From Utricularia gibba (lineage: Eukaryota > Streptophyta > Magnoliopsida > Lamiales > Lentibulariaceae), in contig NEEC01000215.1 in NCBI GenBank assembly GCA_002189035.1, forward strand, positions 1 to 27,282: DNA of 27,282 bases, read 5' to 3'. The position numbers and the translations under genes were made by a program. Of this stretch, positions 21,747-27,282 are shown piece by piece (the first letter of the stretch is position 1; each line of letters starts with the position of its first letter). The notes under the pieces are model-generated. The model saw nothing but the letters and a program-made list of their open reading frames with translations, was not told the DNA's origin and made no database searches.

Positions 21747-22609
21747 GTGCACGTGACATCCCAATTTCAACAAATGCATCATGATTTTCGTCGAGTGGGC
21801 CCATGAGCCCGTCCGAACCCGGGGCCCGGGCCAAGGGCCCCTCGAGAGCGCCCGCCTCAATACGAGGAGGTGTTCCTTCAAAAACCATATACGCGTCTCG
21901 TCACAACCAACGTTAATAAATGCATCACTTTTTTTGGCGCGCTACTGCTGACTTTGGGCCCGAGTTCGGCACGACCTCCGGCCGATCAGGGTGCCCCCCC
22001 GAGAGCTCCTCCTTAAGTATAAAGTGTGTTGTTGAAAAAAACCGTGTGCGGTTCTCGTGACATCCTAACTTCAACAAATGCATCACGATTTTCGTCGAGT
22101 CGGACGGGACCGGGCTCCCGGGGCCCGGACGAGGCGCAGCGCCCGCTCCCCTCCCCCCAAAACTAGAAGGTGTTCCATGGAAAACCATTTAGGCGGCTCG
22201 TGACAACCCAAAGTTAATAAATGCATCACTTTCTTTGCCGGGCTACAATGACTTTACGCTCGAGCCTGGTACGACGTATGGGAAGATTCGAGTGCCCCCG
22301 AGAGCGTCTCCACAAGTATAAAGCGTGTTGTTGAAAAAACCGTGTTGGGTGCACGTGACATCCTAATTTCAACAAATGTGTCACGATTTTCGCCGAGTGG
22401 GACCAGAGTGGGCTCATCAGCCAGACCGAACCCGGGGCCCAAGCCAAGGGCCCCTCGAGAGCGCCCCCCCACAAAACTAGATGGTGTTCCACGAAAAAAA
22501 ATTAGGCGGCTCGTGATAACCCAACGCTAAGAAATGCATCCCTTTTTTCGCCGGGCTAAAACTGACTTTGGGCTCATGCCCGGCGCGACCCCCAGCCCGT
22601 GTGCATACG
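21747..22609 (+). repeat. GC-rich nested-repeat block (copy 10)
   Basis: Same six modules. Module B1 has a T-to-C substitution at 21961 and single-base losses near 21908 and 21983. Confidence 0.92.
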
Positions 22610-22902
22610 CAGCAGCACCACGAGGCCACATGGGCTTGGTTAATGCCCGCGTGCTCGAGCAGCAGCCACAAGGCCATACGGCCGTGGAAAAAAAGAAAAA
22701 CAACCATAAAATACAATAAGCCAAAAATAAAAAATAAAATTGATAAACCCTTGGTTCGGTTCGGGCCCAATCAAAACCCGTAGGGTTTAACCCGTTCGGG
22801 TTGAACAGAAAGACAACCCCATGGGTCATGCAAACTGTAATACCCAGAATTTCATCGGGTTGGGTCCGAACCTGAATGGATCCAACCCAGGCCCATCTCT
22901 AA

Positions 22903-23803
22903 TCATAATCATATGATATAGGTTTATTAAATTATAAATAATTGAAATACATTATTTATTAAACCGTAGGATAACTGTGAAAGCTTCTTTGACTTAATTA
23001 TTACCATTTGATCCTCAGTTGTACTTTGGATGGAGTGTGTATTTTTACTTTAGTCAATTTAATTAGCATTCGATCCTTGGTTATGATTCAGATCATATTT
23101 GCTATTTTTTTACTTTAAATATTTTTATTATCATTCGATCCTTAAGTATAATGCGGATCGAGCGCGTATTTTTTATTTTAATATTTTTTATTAGCATTCG
23201 AACGTTAGGTATGCTGCGGATCGAGCGTATATTTTTCACTCTCATATTTTTATTAGCCTTAGATCCTTAGGTATACTTTGGATCGAGTGCATATTCATTT
23301 ATTTTAAATCTTAATTAGCGTTCCACCGTTAGGAGCAATTTAGAACGTGTATACATTACAATGCCATGCCACACGGGCGTGGTTTACGCACAACCCACGC
23401 CCGTGTGCCCTTGCAATGTAAACACGCTCCACATTGCTCCTAAGGATCGAGCGTTAACACAAGTTTCAAGTAAACCATCTCCACTCGATCCGAATCATGT
23501 CTAAAGACCGAAAGCCAATAAAAATATTAAAATAAAAAATATACGCTCGATCCGCATCATATCTTAGAATCGAATGCAAATAGAATCGTTCAAATAAAAA
23601 ATATACACTCGATTGGAATCTTAACCAAGGATCGAATGCTAATTAAAATGATTAAAATAAAAATGCACACTCCATCCAAAGTATAACTAAGGGTCGAATG
23701 CTAATAAAATTAAAAACTAAGAAACTTTCACATGTAGTATATGCTTTAATAACTAACGTATTTACATTATTTATATTTTAATAAACATATATCACATGAT
23801 TAT
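22903..23803. repeat. Foldback, ~900-bp imperfect palindrome (copy 11)
   Basis: Consensus-like, with the central hairpin at 23370-23407. Confidence 0.9.
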
Positions 23804-24078
23804 AAAAATATTTTTTTTGTCATTGTAGAAAGCTCATCACGCCACGCACACCACCCTGGAGAGGTTTCAACAGCTGTTATGAACTCACAACCCCTTGCTC
23901 AGCAGATTCAGTAAAATTCTCTAACACTTGGGCTTCCAACGGATCATATCCCATATTCATTCATACGAAATTGTGCAAGAATAATGTGACTTTGAGTTTG
24001 AACTAGATAGTAGGACGCTGATCGAAGAATGGCCCATCGAGTCTCTAAAATTGGCCGTCCTCGCTCAACAAATGTGGG

Positions 24079-24943
24079 GTGCACGTGACATCCCAATTTC
24101 AACAAATGCATCATGATTTTCGTCGAGTGGGCCCATGAGCCCGTCCGAACCCGGGGCCCGGGCCAAGGCCCCTCGAGAGCGCCCGCCTCAATACGAGGAG
24201 GTGTTCCTTCAAAAACCATATACGCGTCTCGTCACAACCCAACGTTAATAAATGCATCACTTTTTTTGGCGCGCTACTGCTGACTTTGGGCCTGAGTTCG
24301 GCACGACCTCCGGCTCGATCAGGGTGCCCCACCGAGAGCTCCTCCTTAAGTATAAAGTGTGTTGTTGAAAAAAACGTGTGCGGTTCTCGTGACATCCTAA
24401 CTTCAACAAATGCATCACGATTTTCGTCGAGTCGGACGGGACCGGGCTCCCGGGGCCCGGACGAGGCGCAGCGCCCGCTCCCCTCCCCCCCAAAACTAGA
24501 AGGTGTTCCATGGAAAACCATTTAGGCGGCTCGTGACAACCCAAAGTTAATAAATGCATCACTTTCTTTGCCGGGCTACAATGACTTTACGCTCGAGCCT
24601 GGTACGACGTATGGGAAGATTCGAGTGCCCCCCGAGAGCGTCTCCACAAGTATAAAGCGTGTTGTTGAAAAAACCGTGTTGGGTGCACGTGACATCCTAA
24701 TTTCAACAAATGTGTCACGATTTTCGCCGAGTGGGACCAGAGTGGGCTCATCAGCCAGACCGAACCCGGGGCCCAAGCCAAGGGCCCCTCGAGAGCGCCC
24801 CCCACAAAACTAGATGGTGTTCCACGAAAAAAAATTAGGCGGCTCGTGATAACCCAACGCTAAGAAATGCATCCCTTTTTTTCGCCGGGCTAAAACTGAC
24901 TTTGGGCTCATGCCCGGCGCGACCCCCAGCCCGTGTGCATACG
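24079..24943 (+). repeat. GC-rich nested-repeat block (copy 11)
   Basis: Same six modules. It carries the CCCCACC variant near 24327 and a missing G near 24167. Confidence 0.91.
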
Positions 24944-25231
24944 CAGCAGCACCACGAGGCCACATGGGCTTGGTTAATGCCCCGCGTGCTCGAGCAGCAG
25001 CCACAAGGCCATACGGCCGTGGAAAAAAGAAAAACAACCATAAATACAATAAGCCAAAAAAAATAAAATTGATAAACCCTTGGTTCGGTTCGGGCCCAAT
25101 CAAAACCCGTAGGGTTTAACCCGTTCGGGTTGAACAGAAAGACAACCCCATGGGTCATGCAAACTGTAATACCCAGAATTTCATCGGGTTGGGTCCGAAC
25201 CTGAATGGATCCAACCCAGGCCCATCTCTAA

Positions 25232-26130
25232 TCATAATCATATGATATAGGTTTATTAAATTATAAATAATTGAAATACATTATTTATTAAACCGTAGGA
25301 TAACTGTGAAAGCTTCTTTGACTTAATTATTACCATTTGATCCTCAGTTGTACTTTGGATGGAGTGTGTATTTTTACTTTAGTCAATTTAATTAGCATTC
25401 GATCCTTGGTTATGATTCAGATCATATTTGCTATTTTTTTACTTTAAATATTTTTATATCATTCGATCCTTAAGTATAATGCGGATCGAGCGCGTATTTT
25501 TTATTTTAATATTTTTTATTAGCATTCGAACGTTAGGTATGCTGCGGATCGAGCGTATATTTTTCACTCTCATATTTTTATTAGCCTTAGATCCTTAGGT
25601 ATACTTTGGATCGAGTGCATATTCATTTATTTTAAATCTTAATTAGCGTTCCACCGTTAGGAGCAATTTAGAACGTGTATACATTACAATGCCATGCCAC
25701 ACGGGCGTGGTTTACGCACAACCCACGCCCGTGTGCCCTTGCAATGTAAACACGCTCCACATTGCTCCTAAGGATCGAGCGTTAACACAAGTTTCAAGTA
25801 AACCATCTCCACTCGATCCGAATCATGTCTAAAGACCGAAAGCCAATAAAAATATTAAAATAAAAAATATACGCTCGATCCGCATCATATCTTAGAATCG
25901 AATGCAAATAGAATCGTTCAAATAAAAATATACACTCGATTGGAATCTTAACCAAGGATCGAATGCTAATTAAAATGATTAAAATAAAAATGCACACTCC
26001 ATCCAAAGTATAACTAAGGGTCGAATGCTAATAAAATTAAAAACTAAGAAACTTTCACATGTAGTATATGCTTTAATAACTAACGTATTTACATTATTTA
26101 TATTTTAATAAACATATATCACATGATTAT
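25232..26130. repeat. Foldback, ~900-bp imperfect palindrome (copy 12)
   Basis: One T is lost near 25457 in the left arm and A-runs are shortened near 25927 and 26131. The central hairpin at 25698-25735 is intact. The small losses open a spurious 70-codon minus-strand frame across the right arm. Confidence 0.89.
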
Positions 26131-26403
26131 AAAATATTTTTTTTGTCATTGTAGAAAGCTCATCACGCCACGCACACCACCCTGGAGAGGTTTCAACAGC
26201 TGTTATGAACTCACACCCCTTGCTCAGCAGATTCAGTAAAATTCTCTAACACTTGGGCTTCCAACGGATCATATCCCATATTCATTCATACGAAATTGTG
26301 CAAGAATAATGTGACTTTGAGTTTGAACTAGATAGTAGGACGCTGATCGAAGAATGGCCCATCGAGTCTCTAAAATTGGCCGTCCTCGCTCAACAAATGT
26401 GGG

Positions 26404-27265
26404 GTGCACGTGACATCCCAATTTCAACAAATGCATCATGATTTTCGTCGAGTGGGCCCATGAGCCCGTCCGAACCCGGGGCCCGGGCCAAGGGCCCCTC
26501 GAGAGCGCCCGCCTCAATACGAGGAGGTGTTCCTTCAAAAACCATATACGCGTCTCGTCACAACCCAACGTTAATAAATGCATCACTTTTTTTGGCGCGC
26601 TACTGCTGACTTTGGGCCTGAGTTCGGCACGACCTCCGGCTCGATCAGGGTGCCCCACCGAGAGCTCCTCCTTAAGTATAAAGTGTGTTGTTGAAAAAAA
26701 CCGTGTGCGGTTCTCGTGACATCCTAACTTCAACAAATGCATCACGATTTTCGTCGAGTCGGACGGGACCGGGCTCCCGGGGCCCGGACGAGGCGCAGCG
26801 CCCGCTCCCCTCCCCCCCAAAACTAGAAGGTGTTCCATGGAAAACCATTTAGGCGGCTCGTGACAACCCAAAGTTAATAAATGCATCACTTTCTTTGCCG
26901 GGCTACAATGACTTTACGCTCGAGCCTGGTACGACGTATGGGAAGATTCGAGTGCCCCCGAGAGCGTCTCCACAAGTATAAAGCGTGTTGTTGAAAAAAC
27001 CGTGTTGGGTGCACGTGACATCCTAATTTCAACAAATGTGTCACGATTTTCGCCGAGTGGGACCAGAGTGGCTCATCAGCCAGACCGAACCCGGGCCCAA
27101 GCCAAGGCCCCTCGAGAGCGCCCCCCCCACAAAACTAGATGGTGTTCCACGAAAAAAAATTAGGGGCTCGTGATAACCCAACGCTAAGAAATGCATCCCT
27201 TTTTTCGCCGGCTAAAACTGACTTTGGGCTCATGCCCGGCGCGACCCCCAGCCCGTGTGCATACG
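26404..27265 (+). repeat. GC-rich nested-repeat block (copy 12)
   Basis: Same six modules. Modules A3 and B3 contain a cluster of single-base losses between 27065 and 27215. A 206-codon minus-strand frame spans the spacer and modules A1-A2 here, but it is interrupted in most other copies. Confidence 0.9.
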
Positions 27266-27282
27266 CAGCAGCACCACGAGGC

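Larger units (their letters stand above)
20571..22902 (+). repeat. Monomer copy 10 (complete)
   Basis: 2332 bp. The foldback is 20571-21471, the central hairpin 21038-21075, the GC block 21747-22609 and the CTAA 22899-22902. It carries one of the few true substitutions I see, T to C at 21961 in module B1. It also has a missing C near 21908, a missing T near 21983 and a seven-C run near 21993-21999. Confidence 0.96.
22903..25231 (+). repeat. Monomer copy 11 (complete)
   Basis: 2329 bp. The foldback is 22903-23803, the central hairpin 23370-23407, the GC block 24079-24943 and the CTAA 25228-25231. It carries the CCCCACC form near 24327-24333 and the single C after the A-run near 24374. Several run-length changes cluster at 24167, 24883-24890, 24980-24983, 25022-25042 and 25056-25064. 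Private differences begin to rise here, toward the right end of the window. Confidence 0.95.
1..27282. repeat. Tandem array of a ~2.33-kb satellite monomer (whole window)
   Basis: The same sequence recurs head to tail from the first to the last base, with no interruption, inversion or unique insert. Phased at a conserved CTAA, the copies begin at 1 (partial), 1925, 4251, 6584, 8913, 11243, 13575, 15909, 18241, 20571, 22903 and 25232 (partial). The ten complete lengths are 2326, 2333, 2329, 2330, 2332, 2334, 2332, 2330, 2332 and 2329 bp. The array runs off both ends, so its true size and flanks are unknown. Each monomer has a foldback, a spacer, a GC-rich nested-repeat block and a second spacer, in that order. 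By eye the inner copies differ mainly in homopolymer length. This fits a recently homogenised satellite, probably of a plant. I do not recognise the family. Confidence 0.97.
25232..27282 (+). repeat. Monomer copy 12 (3'-truncated by window edge)
   Basis: 2051 bp. The foldback is 25232-26130, the central hairpin 25698-25735 and the GC block 26404-27265, and the window ends early in the second spacer. It carries the CCCCACC form near 26653. At least five single-base losses cluster within 27065-27215, together with an eight-C run near 27121. This is far denser than in any inner copy. The missing bases fall mostly in G or C runs, as expected of low-coverage long-read consensus. Confidence 0.94.

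Noticed and set aside
26269-26889. Longest open frame (206 codons, minus strand) and its 191-192-codon relatives at 7624-8199 and 12284-12862
   Set aside because: The predicted peptide repeats an MMHLL-LGCH motif because the DNA modules repeat. The equivalent region in other copies is split into pieces of 66-136 codons by one-base changes in C and A runs. No known domain or conserved start is visible.
1-27282. Ribosomal DNA intergenic spacer
   Set aside because: Such spacers can contain nested subrepeats, but no rRNA gene interrupts eleven successive units and I see no recognisable Pol I promoter motif.

Overview
The window is one continuous head-to-tail tandem array of a long satellite-type repeat with a monomer of about 2.33 kb. 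It holds ten complete copies (2326-2334 bp each) and a partial copy at each end, and it contains no unique flanking DNA. I find no protein-coding gene, tRNA, rRNA or CRISPR array that I would defend. The source is most likely a nuclear eukaryotic genome, probably a land plant. The reasons are the long-period, recently homogenised satellite, the absence of bacterial-style gene packing, and a spacer rich in TTCGGG/AACCCG words with a plant-telobox-like AAACCCTA. This assignment is an inference, not a match to a known family.

Every monomer has the same four parts, given here for copy 5 (8913-11242). (1) An AT-rich, roughly 900-bp imperfect palindrome ('foldback'), 8913-9813. It is built from about 62-bp subunits, six on the left arm and five inverted on the right arm, around a perfect 13-bp GC-rich hairpin. 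(2) A 274-bp spacer of single-copy appearance, 9814-10087. (3) A GC-rich block of about 860 bp, 10088-10949, made of three diverged dimers of about 150-bp modules (A1-B1-A2-B2-A3-B3, the last truncated). (4) A spacer of about 290 bp, 10950-11242. It holds an A-rich tract, two short perfect inverted repeats (one with a telobox), and an 11-bp-stem hairpin followed after 10 nt by CTAA and then TC. That arrangement looks like a Helitron 3' end joined directly to the start of the next copy.

Copies 3 to 10 look nearly identical by eye. Most differences are length changes in C, G or A runs, with few true substitutions. Deviations pile up in the first two copies and the last one to two, and are densest in the final 250 bp. 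This suggests the window is a repeat-only contig with poorer consensus at its ends. Many short open frames recur on both strands, with a repeated MMHLL-LGCH-type peptide on the minus strand. They are by-products of the GC-rich modules: their limits shift from copy to copy with run length, so I treat them as non-coding.

The main points of interest are the nested architecture (dyad within 62-bp subunit, within 900-bp foldback, within 2.33-kb monomer, within array), the possible origin by tandem amplification of a Helitron-like unit, and the potential of the foldback to form a cruciform or a long hairpin RNA.
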